NCBI GenBank assembly: GCA_900299185.1
Contig: OMIV01000123.1
Location: 1-61,052, forward strand
Length of the DNA: 61,052 nucleotides
DNA from: Planctomycetaceae bacterium
GTDB taxonomy: Bacteria > Planctomycetota > Planctomycetia > Planctomycetales > Planctomycetaceae
Reading direction: 5' to 3'
In this document: positions 34,739-44,924 of the stretch, in pieces
How positions within the stretch are numbered: position 1 is the first letter of the stretch
Layout of the letters: each line of letters opens with the position of its first letter
Notes under the pieces: generated by a model
What the model was told of the DNA's origin: nothing
Database searches by the model: none
What the model saw: only the letters and a program-made list of their open reading frames with translations
Translations under genes and position numbers: made by a program

Positions 34739-35964
34739 TCAGACCGAGATCCCTTGAAAGTCAGCCATCAACTCGCGGATTGACGACTCGTTGAAACACT
34801 CCGCGGCATCGGGTCCAACCACGGCGACAGACACATCGCCGAGCGACGGCACGAAGGTCCGGTCGACGTAGTTCTGAATCCCCTCAAGGTCGATGGCGGC
34901 GATCTCTTGCAGCACCTCGGTCTCGGCCACTTGCCGATCGAAATAGAAGTGCTGAGTCGCCAGCCGACTCATCCGCGTATGAGTGTTCTCCGCAGCCAGC
35001 AGATGCTGACCTCGTATCTGCATGCGAGCGGTCCACAGCTCTTCCTCGTCGATTGGCCGCTCGGAACTATCGAGCCGATACAGCTCCATCATCGTCAGCG
35101 CGAGCACTTGCATAAGCTGCTCTGGAGCGGTGCTGCCTTCAATCACCAACAGGCCGCCGTCGCGATAGCCGTGGTACTCGGACTGAATGCCATAGACCAA
35201 ACCGCGTGACTCTCGGAGTTCGCGAAAGAGACGCGAACTCATGCCACCACCCAAGATCGAATTCAGTACGAACTGCCGATAGCGATCGCCGTGCGCATAA
35301 GGATTCGAGCGAATGCCCAGCGCGAAATACGCCTGCCGATAAGGAGACGCTTCGACGCTGACTCCTCGTTCGAAACCACACGCTTGTCGCGGCAGATCGA
35401 CTCGGGAACCACTCAATGACCACAGCGCATCCTGAGCTTGTTCCACGATGGTGTCGTGATCGAGGTTCCCCGCCGCAGCGAGAGTGATCCCATCGGGCAC
35501 GTAATGCTGTTGCACAAAACGGATGACGTCGTCGCGTGTCAGTTTTTGCACATCCTGAGGATCGCTGCCTTCTCGCGTTCGATGTTCTCTGCCGGAAAGA
35601 TCGAGTTCACAAGCACGTCGCCCAGCAAGTCCATCGCATAGGTCGAATACTCATCGAGCACATTGGCGTAGAAGCAGGTGTAATCGCGGCTGGTGAAGGC
35701 TCCCATCTGCCCGCCCGCAGCGTCCATCAAGCGCGAGATCGCAGCCGCGTCGCGACACGTCGTGCCTTGAAACAACGCGTGCTCGGTCAGTTGAGCCAAC
35801 CCACTTTGCCCTACAGGATCATGCTGAGGGTTCGCGTTGACCATCACACCGAGCGAGATCGTCCGCGAGTTCGGAACGGTCTCTGTCACAACTTGCACAC
35901 CATTGGCCAACATGGTTTTGCGATGCACGGTGTCCGACTCCGATCTGCATGTGAAGAGCTCCAC
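34739..35964 (-). pseudogene. M16 (insulinase-family) peptidase homologue, frameshifted with an internal deletion
   Basis: Two overlapping frames encode the halves of one M16 protein. The N-terminal half (35539-35964) has LANGVQVVTETVPNSRTISLGV, the motif region GLAQLTEHALFQGT, FTSRDYTCFYANVLDE and EREKAAIL before a stop. The C-terminal half (34739-35551) resumes with LTRDDVIRFVQQHYVPDGI, GGGMSSRLFRELRESRGLVY and the family end. Compared with typical M16 proteins, about 45 residues between these parts are missing. In the zinc motif HxxEH the first His is Gln58 (QLTEH), so even an intact copy would probably lack catalysis, like the non-catalytic partners in M16 pairs. The start is uncertain: GTG 35964 or an internal ATG at 35913. 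No second M16 gene is adjacent. The 600-bp region upstream holds only the repeat at 36411-36476. Confidence 0.8.
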
Positions 35965-36573
35965 GGGACTCGAAGGTCCAAGATTGGGGCAACTCTAAAA
36001 CATGCATGCATCGAGCTTCCGACTTTGCCATGCACGCATCAGTAATTCGCCTGACACCGCGAGCGTTCTGCCGACAAGTCCCAGACGACACCTCGCGACA
36101 CGTCGCAACGACGCCACATCAATGATGCTGCTAAGCAACGCGTCGACACGACCCGCAGTACAAGCCGTCGCGTCAGGGAGTGTTCTGACCGCAAATTCGC
36201 CGTGAGGTCAGCGGCACAGCTTGCTCCCAATGAAACGACTGACCAACGCGATTTTCGTCTCAGTAGAACTCGATACTTCCCTGCGACCGCAAGTCTTCAA
36301 TGCCTTCCACACGTCGGTCCCTCAATGGCCAATGTCTCACACAAGGTCTCTGTGGTCGCAGAGAAGAGCGAACGTCAAAACAGTCCTTTCTCCGACGCTG
36401 TGATTAATTCGTGGGGCAGGTTTTTAACCTGCCTGGTTCCTCGCAGTTTCGCAGGTTGAAAACCTACGCCAGGAATTTGGATCACAGCCTCTCTGCGAGA
36501 TGCCTCTTCTGAGGTCGCGCGATGCTGATGCTCTGGGCCCATCGGCCTCGTAAGTTCCGCCGTGTCGCTCGAG
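35965..36573. other. Gene-free stretch between the M16 and alpha-2-macroglobulin genes
   Basis: About 600 bp without a convincing gene. Short frames here (for example 36039-36230 on the minus strand) lack ribosome binding sites and family features. The 3' part holds the palindromic repeat at 36411-36476. The part next to 35965 probably contains the promoter of the M16 gene, but I see no clear -35/-10 pair. Confidence 0.5.
36411..36476. repeat. Palindromic repeat, two hairpins in tandem
   Basis: GGCAGGTTTTTAACCTGCC forms the first hairpin and CAGGTTGAAAACCTACGCC the second, separated by about 20 bp. The layout matches the element at 2826-2890 but the stems differ. It lies 98 bp after the end of the alpha-2-macroglobulin gene and may also act as that gene's transcript end. 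Confidence 0.75.
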
Positions 36574-39500
36574 CTACTTCTCAATTTTCACCGTCGTTGC
36601 GGCGTCGACTGAAACCAAATCGGGCGAGTACATCGAGACTGCTTGAATGCCGGGAGCGTCGAAGTTGCCCACCGCTGTGGCTCGCACGAGATAGCTGTAG
36701 CTGGAGCCATGCAAGCGAGCCGTCGTGAAGAGCAGCACTCGATCGTCGAGGAACTCTGTCCGCTGCGGGCCTTGCTCAGCTTCGTCTTCAGCTTGCTGAT
36801 TCGCCGAGTTCGCAAGGCGCGGGTTCTCAACTTCGAAGCCCGCTGGCAAAGCATCAACGATCACGATGTTGCGCAACTCTTGAGTCAGCGATTGCAGCTC
36901 AATGGTCACGTTGATGAGATCGCCGACCTTCACGTTCTGAGGATTGATCACCTTACCTTGGCGATCCTTCCAAACTCGTCGCACCTTCAACCCAGCATCG
37001 GCAACTTGCGGATTCGCTCGCAGCCCGGATGTCGTATGAGTGACATAGCACTCGCCCTTGCCGATCGTCTCCAGATGCAAAGGCTGCAGCGGCTTATCGA
37101 ACTTCAATGTCTTGAGTGCGCTGTGATCGAACTCAATCGACTCTCCATTCGCCGCTTTCAACACACCTTTGAAGTCTGGAGCCTCGCGACTGAATGCCGC
37201 CTGTGCTTGAGCCAAGGCCGACAACGCTGCGGCGTTCTCCAGAGTTGATAACCAGTAGCCACCTCGACGGCTCGCTTCGATCGATCGCACTAACTCTTGG
37301 ATGCGAGCATCGCGCGGATCGAGCTCCGCCAGGGCTTTCAGCACAGCGGCTTGTTGCACGAATGGCGAAGTCAGACGTCCGTAGTACGAATGCTGTTTGG
37401 TCAGATGGCTCACAGGATTCTCGGCCAACACCACAGCCGCACGGTCGCGACGACCAGCCGCCAACCAGGCTCGTGCCAAGTCGGCTCGCCCACCGGCATC
37501 GAGCTGATCGAGTTGCTCAGTCAGCTTGGCCATCCACCCCAACGGAGCTTGCTGATAGACCGCGAACACACGGCAAATGGAAGCTCGCGTATTGGCATCG
37601 AGCGACTCGCCATTTCGGCCATCCAAAGAAGCTGCGAGGTACTTCAGCAAGTCCCCAATGAACCGTTCGTTGACGGGCCGACCATACTGCTTGACGTCGG
37701 CCAAGATTCCGGCCGCATAAGCCGTCAGCCACATCTCAGGATTCATGCCCGGCCAGTAACCAAGTCCGCCTGAGGCATTTTGATAAGACCACAGCCGAGC
37801 GACGCCAGCATCCAGCATGTCATCAATCGCGGCGCGACGATGATCCTTGTCGGCTTCATGCGAGAAGATTTGCGCGGCCGCCAAGAGACCTGCCATACGG
37901 CTGCTGGTTTGTTCGACGCAGCCATAGGGATAGTCGATCAAGTTCTCGACCGCCGGCAGCAATCGCAGCAACGGTGACGGACCGACGGTCAGCGTCTGCT
38001 TGGACTGCTCGGCGATGAAACCATTGGGAACATCGAAGCTCAGCTTCTCACCAGCTTGCAACGTCACCACTCGCGACTCAGAACCAAAGGCTGTCGCGGT
38101 TCTTACAGGCAGCTTTACCGCTTGATGATGAGTGAGTTCGCCCAGTTCTGCGGACTTCGTCACCCCGATCACCGAGACTTCCGCCAAGCCCAATCCCGTC
38201 GCGGCTACATCCAGCCACACGGTTTGAGGTTGCTGCGGCGCGACCGTGATCTTGGTCATGTCGCCGCGTGGTGCGATCGACACCGGACCTGAACTTTGCA
38301 GTTGCAGGCTGACATCGAACGGCTGAGTGGTGGAGTTAAAGAGCTTGACCGGAACTTCCAGCCGATCACCCGGAGCGGCGAAGCGCGGCCACGACGTTTC
38401 CACCAACAACGGCGAAGACAAAGTCATGCCGAATTCAGAATGGCCATAAGAGTCGTCCGCAATCGCGACGGCCATCCAACGCAGCCGCCCGGTATGTTCC
38501 GGCAAAGCCGCATCGACGGTGACCATCCCCGACTCATCAACTGGCACCCACTTGCGCCACAAGACGATCGACTCGCGTTTGCGACTGGGCGACGGCCCGC
38601 GAGCTTGCTCTTCGGTCTCGCTGGCATCACCACCGATGCGTTGCAGTCCGGCCGCTCGCTGATGATCTGGCAGCAAGTCGCGGAAGATGTCCGCCGAAGC
38701 AATCTCTGAACGACGCGGAGCAAAGAAGTACTGATGCGGGTCCGGCGTCTTAAAGCCGGTCGTCAGCAAGACTCCTTCATCAACGGCCCACAGATGCACC
38801 ATTGCGCGGCGCGGTTGCTCGCCACCGACCTTCGCACTGACCTTCACGGATTCACCGGGACGAGCCTGCGACTGTGCCTCGATCGAAACCGGCAGTTGCT
38901 GAGCGCGATGATCGACCACCAATCGAGTCAGCCCGGCGGCGCGATGAGGCAGCCAAGTCTTCTCGGTCGGATCAACAGGGCGAATGACCGTCGCACTCAG
39001 GAACGCTCCGCCGCGTAAGTCCGCAGGGACCGGAACTTCGACCGTCATCGACGTGCCAGTCAGCGTGACTTGCTGCTGATGACGAACACGCTCGGATTCG
39101 AGCGTGATCCAACTCGTGCCTTTGAATGGACTGCGAATGAGCAGCTTGGCCTTCGAACCTGGTGCATAGCTCGCTTGTTCGAGAACCAGCTCAACGCGTT
39201 CTGGTCGGTTGCTCGTGATTTGCGAGGACTCGCCATAACCGCCGCTGCCGTAGAACGAGAACCCCGTTTGATTGCCCGATCGTTCGTCGGTCGCGGTCAG
39301 TCGATACTGGCCCCAATCGGCGATCTCGAACGCCGCGCTGCCAGCGCCTGCCGAGCCGTCCGTCTTGATCGTCTTAATGATGGTCGGTCGTTCGAAGTGC
39401 TCCCAATGTACGCCACTGTCATTGCGACGCCACGTCCAGTCGTACTCGATGCGTGCCAACTCCAAGATGACCGCACCTGGTTCTGCAGCGGCATCGAGCG

Positions 39501-41967
39501 ATGATCGCAGTGACCATTCAACGTTGAGCGGCTTACCGATCTCTGCCGAGCCCGACAGTGCATCGGACTTCAGCCCGACATGCCGGCCAGCCGAGTCCAA
39601 AGACAACGACACGATCTTCGACATCGAGCGGCCACCCTCTTCGGTAACCGTCACGACGAAGTGACCATCCCACCAACCAGGCTCCAACGACTGCGGCATC
39701 GGCAGTTCGATACGCAGCTTGCCAGCTTCATCCAACGCACCTTCGAAGGCGGGCACTTCGCGCATCCGATGCTGATTGCGATCAGCGAACGAGAAGCCAC
39801 GCAGCTCCTTCGATTGGAACTGGCCGCGTCGAAATTCTCCGGTCACGGAGACAGCAAGATCCGCTGCCGGTTGACCAAAGAGGTACTTAGCATCGACGTT
39901 GATGACGGGTTGCTCGCCGGCTTTCCACAGCGGCTTTTCGGCTTGAGCAGACATTTCAATGCGCACGGGCTCGAAGGCTTCGACCAGCGTTCGCGCCGAA
40001 CCAATCACCTCATTCGAACCCGGTAATGAAACCTTCATGCGGTACGGCCCGGTCTGAGATGAATCACGAGTCGGCACATCGAACTGGAACGTGCCTTGCG
40101 CGTTCGCAGCCGGGTTTATCGTCTGCTCGAAGAACAACCGACCGTCAGGTCGAGTGACCGTGACTTGCAACGGAAACGCTTCCGGCGTCTTGCCAAGCGC
40201 ATCGCGAATCACGCCGCTGACATGCAACGTCTCACCAGGGCGATAGACGCCGCGCTCGGTGTAGAGCAGGACGTCGTAAGTGGTCGGAATGGGTTTGCCC
40301 TTTTGATCGATCTCATCGAGCACCCACTGCGAATCATCAAGCTTCAGGTACGAGGCATCGTCGTTCTTCATCGCGACAAGCACGAAGGGCAGACCATCAG
40401 GATGCTTCGGATCAAACGGCATTCGTGCGATGCCATTGGCATCGGTCGCTACCGTCCCCAAGGCTTGGTTGTTCGGCGACACCGCCGTGATCTGCACGCC
40501 ATCAATTGGCTGAGCACTTCGTAATGACGTCGCGAGAATGACCACGCCATCGCGCTCCAGCTTCGCTGTAAGAGCAATGTCTGTGATGCTGACAACGCAC
40601 TCGTCAGCGACCCAAGCCTCGTTCGTCGCTGCGGCTCGCAAGCGATAGATGCCGCGCTGACCGGCCAGCAATTCTTTGAGATCGAAGACGGACTCTTTCC
40701 ATTCATCGTTACTGGCCGTGACCGCGATCGTCTTATCGAACAACGCGCGAGACGTACGCGTCGATGGCAAACCATCCAAGTGAGCGAGCAAGTTATTGGC
40801 CAGGACGCGCGACACTTGCAGGTTCAATCCCGTGACACTGGCAGTCTCAACGTCGACCAACAAGTTGCCATGCGGCGATAAGAAACCAGCTTCATTGGCG
40901 AAGCGAACCACCGGACTTCGCGGCGGCAAAACGACGCTGGCGGTTTGAGCTTCACCCAAAGGTTGCTCGCTCTCATTAAGCAACGTGCTTGGGACTTCGA
41001 TCGAGTAGCTGACTCCCGATTCAAACGGCCCGCTGAGCAGGATCGTGTTGCGATCCCAGGACGCAGCTCGACTGCGCAGTCCTTCAATCGCAGGGGTAAC
41101 TTTGATGCCGTCAAACTTCTGCTTCCGATCCAGCGGCACACTGAAGCTCAAACGCACTTCGCGATCACGACTCGTTCTGTAGTAGTACTGCGGCTCTGCC
41201 TTGAGCAGTACGAAACGCTTCGTAACTTGGTACTCGGATTCGTATGCGCTCTTCAGTCCCAGCTCGGCTCCGCGACCGGTCAGATGCTCGTCCACGCGAG
41301 CCTGCAACCGCAAGCTCCCTGGTCTCGGCACTTGCACCAGCAACTCTTTGCTGGCCTTCTTATCGAGCGAAGTCACTGACAACGGCTCGCCCAAACGCTG
41401 CTTGGGATCAGGGTGATTTGGAAAGGCTTCGCGAATGACAACATGCCGCAAGAAGTCCCCCGGTTCGACGGGCTGATTGAATTGGAATTCGAGTGTGGCG
41501 TGCTCGCGGTCCGCGAATTTGAAGCGCGACGAGACAACTTCGAGCGCGGGCGTTTGCAGTACGGCTTCATCTTTAAATAGGACGTCTTGCCCGGTCTCTT
41601 GAGCGAAGTATGCCGCCGGAACAACTCGAAACTTGCGACCGGCAGGTAATGGTTCTGCCAGCACGTAATCCAAGCGTTGCGGCGATTGCCATTGCCAGTA
41701 GCCCAACGGTTGAGGTTGCAGCAACAGCGGCGAGTTCACGACCGGTTGATCGAGCGGCACCGAGCCTTTGACCGGGCGATCGAAGTCGAACGAGAGTCGT
41801 TCGGCAGTCTGCGGATCGCGAGTCGTCAGCGAAGCGAGCACCGTCGACTCTGACGATTGAGGAGCCAGACGTTGTAGGACTTCATGACGAATCCAAACCA
41901 ACGCTCCCGCATTCAACGTCAGCAGCAGCGCCGCCAAGATCCAGAACCGCTTGAAACTCTGTCGCAT
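36574..41967 (-). CDS. Bacterial alpha-2-macroglobulin (YfhM-like), membrane-anchored
   Basis: A 1797-residue protease trap. An N-terminal membrane anchor (about residues 6-26, FWILAALLLTLNAGALVWI) precedes a long series of macroglobulin (MG) beta domains, including the MG2-type region with TYDVLLYTERGVYRPGETLH. The bait region is not recognisable. The thioester motif GCVEQ lies near residue 1350 in DYPYGCVEQTSSRM, followed by the helical thioester domain and a C-terminal receptor-like domain (KVGDLINVTIELQSL). Bacterial family members guard the periplasm against host or rival proteases, usually with the penicillin-binding protein PbpC beside them; no pbpC is here. GGGAGG precedes ATG 41967. 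An ABC exporter follows upstream on the same strand after a repeat-filled gap. Confidence 0.93.
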   Translation of the reverse strand: MRQSFKRFWILAALLLTLNAGALVWIRHEVLQRLAPQSSESTVLASLTTRDPQTAERLSFDFDRPVKGSVPLDQPVVNSPLLLQPQPLGYWQWQSPQRLDYVLAEPLPAGRKFRVVPAAYFAQETGQDVLFKDEAVLQTPALEVVSSRFKFADREHATLEFQFNQPVEPGDFLRHVVIREAFPNHPDPKQRLGEPLSVTSLDKKASKELLVQVPRPGSLRLQARVDEHLTGRGAELGLKSAYESEYQVTKRFVLLKAEPQYYYRTSRDREVRLSFSVPLDRKQKFDGIKVTPAIEGLRSRAASWDRNTILLSGPFESGVSYSIEVPSTLLNESEQPLGEAQTASVVLPPRSPVVRFANEAGFLSPHGNLLVDVETASVTGLNLQVSRVLANNLLAHLDGLPSTRTSRALFDKTIAVTASNDEWKESVFDLKELLAGQRGIYRLRAAATNEAWVADECVVSITDIALTAKLERDGVVILATSLRSAQPIDGVQITAVSPNNQALGTVATDANGIARMPFDPKHPDGLPFVLVAMKNDDASYLKLDDSQWVLDEIDQKGKPIPTTYDVLLYTERGVYRPGETLHVSGVIRDALGKTPEAFPLQVTVTRPDGRLFFEQTINPAANAQGTFQFDVPTRDSSQTGPYRMKVSLPGSNEVIGSARTLVEAFEPVRIEMSAQAEKPLWKAGEQPVINVDAKYLFGQPAADLAVSVTGEFRRGQFQSKELRGFSFADRNQHRMREVPAFEGALDEAGKLRIELPMPQSLEPGWWDGHFVVTVTEEGGRSMSKIVSLSLDSAGRHVGLKSDALSGSAEIGKPLNVEWSLRSSLDAAAEPGAVILELARIEYDWTWRRNDSGVHWEHFERPTIIKTIKTDGSAGAGSAAFEIADWGQYRLTATDERSGNQTGFSFYGSGGYGESSQITSNRPERVELVLEQASYAPGSKAKLLIRSPFKGTSWITLESERVRHQQQVTLTGTSMTVEVPVPADLRGGAFLSATVIRPVDPTEKTWLPHRAAGLTRLVVDHRAQQLPVSIEAQSQARPGESVKVSAKVGGEQPRRAMVHLWAVDEGVLLTTGFKTPDPHQYFFAPRRSEIASADIFRDLLPDHQRAAGLQRIGGDASETEEQARGPSPSRKRESIVLWRKWVPVDESGMVTVDAALPEHTGRLRWMAVAIADDSYGHSEFGMTLSSPLLVETSWPRFAAPGDRLEVPVKLFNSTTQPFDVSLQLQSSGPVSIAPRGDMTKITVAPQQPQTVWLDVAATGLGLAEVSVIGVTKSAELGELTHHQAVKLPVRTATAFGSESRVVTLQAGEKLSFDVPNGFIAEQSKQTLTVGPSPLLRLLPAVENLIDYPYGCVEQTSSRMAGLLAAAQIFSHEADKDHRRAAIDDMLDAGVARLWSYQNASGGLGYWPGMNPEMWLTAYAAGILADVKQYGRPVNERFIGDLLKYLAASLDGRNGESLDANTRASICRVFAVYQQAPLGWMAKLTEQLDQLDAGGRADLARAWLAAGRRDRAAVVLAENPVSHLTKQHSYYGRLTSPFVQQAAVLKALAELDPRDARIQELVRSIEASRRGGYWLSTLENAAALSALAQAQAAFSREAPDFKGVLKAANGESIEFDHSALKTLKFDKPLQPLHLETIGKGECYVTHTTSGLRANPQVADAGLKVRRVWKDRQGKVINPQNVKVGDLINVTIELQSLTQELRNIVIVDALPAGFEVENPRLANSANQQAEDEAEQGPQRTEFLDDRVLLFTTARLHGSSYSYLVRATAVGNFDAPGIQAVSMYSPDLVSVDAATTVKIEK

Positions 41968-42000
41968 GATTGGGTCTCCCTCCCCTACAGCACTCGTCTG

Positions 42001-42160
42001 CACTCGTTCCCAAGCTCTGCTTGGGAACGCACGATCGGGAAGCTCTGCTTCCCGTCTGGTTCAGTTGCGGCCCGCCTTATTGATTGATGGCCCTCGACGA
42101 CTCGTCCCGGCAAGCAGAGCTTGCCGACACCGCGTTCCCAGCAGAGCTTGGGAACGAGTG
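42001..42160. repeat. Inverted-arm element of the CCCAGGCTCTGCCTGGG family
   Basis: The left arm has CCCAAGCTCTGCTTGGG (42009-42025) and GGGAAGCTCTGCTTCCC (42038-42054). The right arm, inverted, has CGGCAAGCAGAGCTTGCCG (about 42108-42126) and CCCAGCAGAGCTTGGG (about 42137-42152). About 50 bp separate them. A single arm of the CTCCGTCG family follows at 42228-42255. Together these fill the gap between the macroglobulin and ABC exporter genes. Confidence 0.85.
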
Positions 42161-42268
42161 CGCTTCCTGCGACAGTCATTGATGACGCTCACGTTGTCCT
42201 CTTGAGAGATCGCTGCGGCGCTGAGTTGAGGACTCCGTCGCAGCCGGAGCACTCCAAGTACTCGCCGG

Positions 42269-44272
42269 TTACGCGGCCCGTCGTTGTCCACTGGCTCGAT
42301 ACAGCCGCTGATACGTCGGGCATGTCGCCAACAGTTCGGCGTGCGTGCCCGTCGCGAGAACTCGCCCTTGCTCCATCACGATGATCCGTGTCACGAGATC
42401 CAAGAAGGTCTCGTTGAAAACGTGAGAGATCACAAAGACGGTCCGGCCCTTCACGAACGACATCAGCACTTGATGAATGATTTGCTCAGACTGCGAATCA
42501 ATCGCAGAGGTCGCTTCGTCCAAGATCAGAATCGACGGGTTGCGAATGATGGCTCGTGCCAACGAGATGCGTTGTCGCTGCCCGCCCGAGAGCTTCATGC
42601 CCTTTTCGCCCACCTGAGTTTCAAAGCCTTCCGGCAACTGGCTGACGAATGGCAGAACGTGTGCGCGACGCGCGGCTTCTTCGATCTCTTCTTTGGTGGC
42701 GTCAGGTTTGCCGTACCGAATGTTGGCGGCGATGGTGTCATCAAACAGCAGCGTCTCTTGAGTGACGATGCCAATCTGCGAGCGCAAGTCCTTCGAACTC
42801 ACATCGCGAATATCGACACCATCAATCCGCACGCAGCCTTGCTCGGGGTCATAGAACCGAGGCAGCAAGTTGATCAGAGTCGACTTGCCCGAACCGTTGC
42901 CGCCGACGACCGCGACCACTTCGCCTGCTTGCACCTTCAGATTCACATCCATCAAAGCCGGAAGTCGATGCTCGCCTTCAATGGCAGTCGTCCCATAGTG
43001 GAAGGTGATGTTTTCAAACTCGATGCTGTCGCAGTGCCGTGGCAGCAACGTGGGGACTTGCGGCTCGGGAACTCGCGTCGGTGTGTCGAGCAATTGGAGA
43101 ATGCGTTCGCACGCTGCCGAGCCGCGCTTCATCTCGCGATTGACCGACGACATCTTGCGAATGGAGTCGAGCGTACCCAGCAAGAACGTGTAGAGCATGG
43201 CCAACTGCTCGGACCCCATCGGACCATTGGCCAACTTCAGTCCCAAGAGCTTGTCCGTCTGATTGAGCACCAGATACGCGCCCGGAAAGACGGCGATCGT
43301 GACAGCAATCACGCCCATCAATTCGGTCGACTGTCGCATGATCGACGCCAACCTCAACACGCGCGACTGCTTCTTGAAGTAGAACTTGTTGGCATGGTGA
43401 AACTGCCGACGATGTCGACGCCCTGCTCCAAAACCAATGACGGCTTTGATGCCATCGAAGCTCTCGACCGAGCACTTCGAAATGCGCGATATGCTTTCCA
43501 GCGTGCCATGCGACGCGCGCTTCAGACGGCCTCCGAAGTAGTTCAGAGTCAGCCCCATGCACGGCAGCGCGATGACTGACAACAAGGCCAAACGCCAATT
43601 CACCAGGAACGCCGCCAACACGCAGCCGCCAGCTTTCAGCGGTTCGCGAATGAGCCTCACCAACATCGCGGCCAACCCCGCGCCCAACACTTCGATGTCG
43701 TTGCCGAGCCGCGACGTCAGATCGGAAGTGCCAGCCTTCGAGATCGTCTGATAGTCCAATTCCAGAGCATGTCGAAAGCACGTCTTGCGGATGTCGACCA
43801 GCGCATGATTGATGGCATCACCGACCAAGATGTCTTCGAGATAGATGAAGACGCTCTTGAGCAACGTGCCCACGATCAAGACCGACAGCACCAAGACCAA
43901 CGTGCGGAATGGACTGGTCGGCACCCACGGCAAAACGTTTTCGCGCACGGACAGCAACATCGCGAGGTAATACGACGAGTCCGACCCCTTGCTCATCCAC
44001 CGCCCAGCTTTGAGTGCTTGCTTGGTGTCAAAGATCTCGCCTTCCAGAGCCGCATTGGCTTGCTCGGCGTCGATCTTCTTTTGGGTCTCTTCGATCTCGG
44101 CATCCACAAACGAATGCAGACTCTCGCCTTTGAAGAGCAGCTTCATCACCGGAAAGGTGGCAGAGAGATTGGCTGCCCAGAAGAACGAGATCGCCAAGGC
44201 ACAAAACGCCGACAGCACAAGAGCTCGGCGGTAGGGCCAGAGATACGGCAAAATTCGAGCAAAACTTCCCAC
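42269..44272 (-). CDS. MsbA-type ABC exporter (fused permease and ATPase)
   Basis: A 667-residue half-transporter that would act as a homodimer in the inner membrane, probably flipping lipids or exporting hydrophobic compounds. Six membrane spans occupy about residues 1-380. The ATPase domain (about 430-650) is complete: Walker A GGNGSGKST, Q-loop in IGIVTQETLLFDD, signature LSGGQRQR, Walker B SILILDEATSAID and the H-loop in VFVISHVFNE. The loop between spans one and two is about 80 residues, much longer than in MsbA, and holds a charged helix (EIEETQKKIDAEQANAALEG). The GTG start at 44272 has GGAGG 11 bases upstream. The lipoprotein gene lies upstream on the same strand; the substrate cannot be assigned. 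Confidence 0.92.
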   Translation of the reverse strand: MGSFARILPYLWPYRRALVLSAFCALAISFFWAANLSATFPVMKLLFKGESLHSFVDAEIEETQKKIDAEQANAALEGEIFDTKQALKAGRWMSKGSDSSYYLAMLLSVRENVLPWVPTSPFRTLVLVLSVLIVGTLLKSVFIYLEDILVGDAINHALVDIRKTCFRHALELDYQTISKAGTSDLTSRLGNDIEVLGAGLAAMLVRLIREPLKAGGCVLAAFLVNWRLALLSVIALPCMGLTLNYFGGRLKRASHGTLESISRISKCSVESFDGIKAVIGFGAGRRHRRQFHHANKFYFKKQSRVLRLASIMRQSTELMGVIAVTIAVFPGAYLVLNQTDKLLGLKLANGPMGSEQLAMLYTFLLGTLDSIRKMSSVNREMKRGSAACERILQLLDTPTRVPEPQVPTLLPRHCDSIEFENITFHYGTTAIEGEHRLPALMDVNLKVQAGEVVAVVGGNGSGKSTLINLLPRFYDPEQGCVRIDGVDIRDVSSKDLRSQIGIVTQETLLFDDTIAANIRYGKPDATKEEIEEAARRAHVLPFVSQLPEGFETQVGEKGMKLSGGQRQRISLARAIIRNPSILILDEATSAIDSQSEQIIHQVLMSFVKGRTVFVISHVFNETFLDLVTRIIVMEQGRVLATGTHAELLATCPTYQRLYRASGQRRAA

Positions 44273-44384
44273 GATGCGGGTCGCCTCCCTGCGGTACTTC
44301 AGCGTTGGGCGAGCATCTTCACTCCCCCTCTCGACAGCGAAACAAAGTCGCCGCCATCCAATCAGTCGAGATTAGAAGCCACTT

Positions 44385-44924
44385 TCAGCGAATGCGTCCA
44401 GACGAGAGTTGCCACCACGGGCGGCGTTGCCGTTCAGCCTCGGCTTGTTCGGCAACTTCGCGTTTGTGACGAGCGTACTCTTCTCGTTCGAGTTGCTGCT
44501 GACGTTCCAATTGGGTGAGCAACGTGGCGAGCACTGGCTCATCAAGCCGCCACGGTCCGTAAGACGAACTCAGGTGACCAGCGATGCCGCCAGCTTCGGA
44601 CAACCAAGCCACTTCAGCTTCGCGATCAACGATCAACACACGATTCATTCCGTCACATGCCAAGGTTGGAAACTGGTAGTGATCGTAGGTCGCACTCGGA
44701 TTGAACCGCGATTGCATTTGAGTGTCGAAAGGCGGAGTTTCGATCAGCTCAGCAAGTAGGATTTGCTCGTCAGCACTCTGCGGTGTAGACGGCGAGTTCG
44801 AGTGCAACTCAGTCCGAACCGCTGCGTTGGGCTTGCTCGCAACTTGGCAACCGGCACTCAAACCAAGGCTCAGCCAAACCCAGACAACCAGCATGGAAGG
44901 ACGCCGCATCAGCCAACCAGTCAC
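44385..44924 (-). CDS. Putative lipoprotein, unknown function
   Basis: A 179-residue protein with a lipoprotein signal: a hydrophobic stretch (SMLVVWVWLSLGLSAGC) ends in a lipobox whose Cys would be lipidated. The mature part has a short Ser/Pro-rich region, a domain with FPTLACDGMNRVLIVDREAEVAWLSEAGGI and a C-terminal charged helix (TQLERQQQLEREEYARHKRE). GTG 44924 is chosen because a full AGGAGG lies nine bases upstream; ATG 44909 would give a shorter signal. The family is not recognised. It precedes the ABC exporter gene by 112 bp on the same strand and is divergent from dapL. Confidence 0.75.
   Translation of the reverse strand: MTGWLMRRPSMLVVWVWLSLGLSAGCQVASKPNAAVRTELHSNSPSTPQSADEQILLAELIETPPFDTQMQSRFNPSATYDHYQFPTLACDGMNRVLIVDREAEVAWLSEAGGIAGHLSSSYGPWRLDEPVLATLLTQLERQQQLEREEYARHKREVAEQAEAERQRRPWWQLSSGRIR

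Noticed and set aside
42284-43579. A 431-codon plus-strand frame
   Set aside because: It lies opposite the ABC exporter ATPase and permease motifs.
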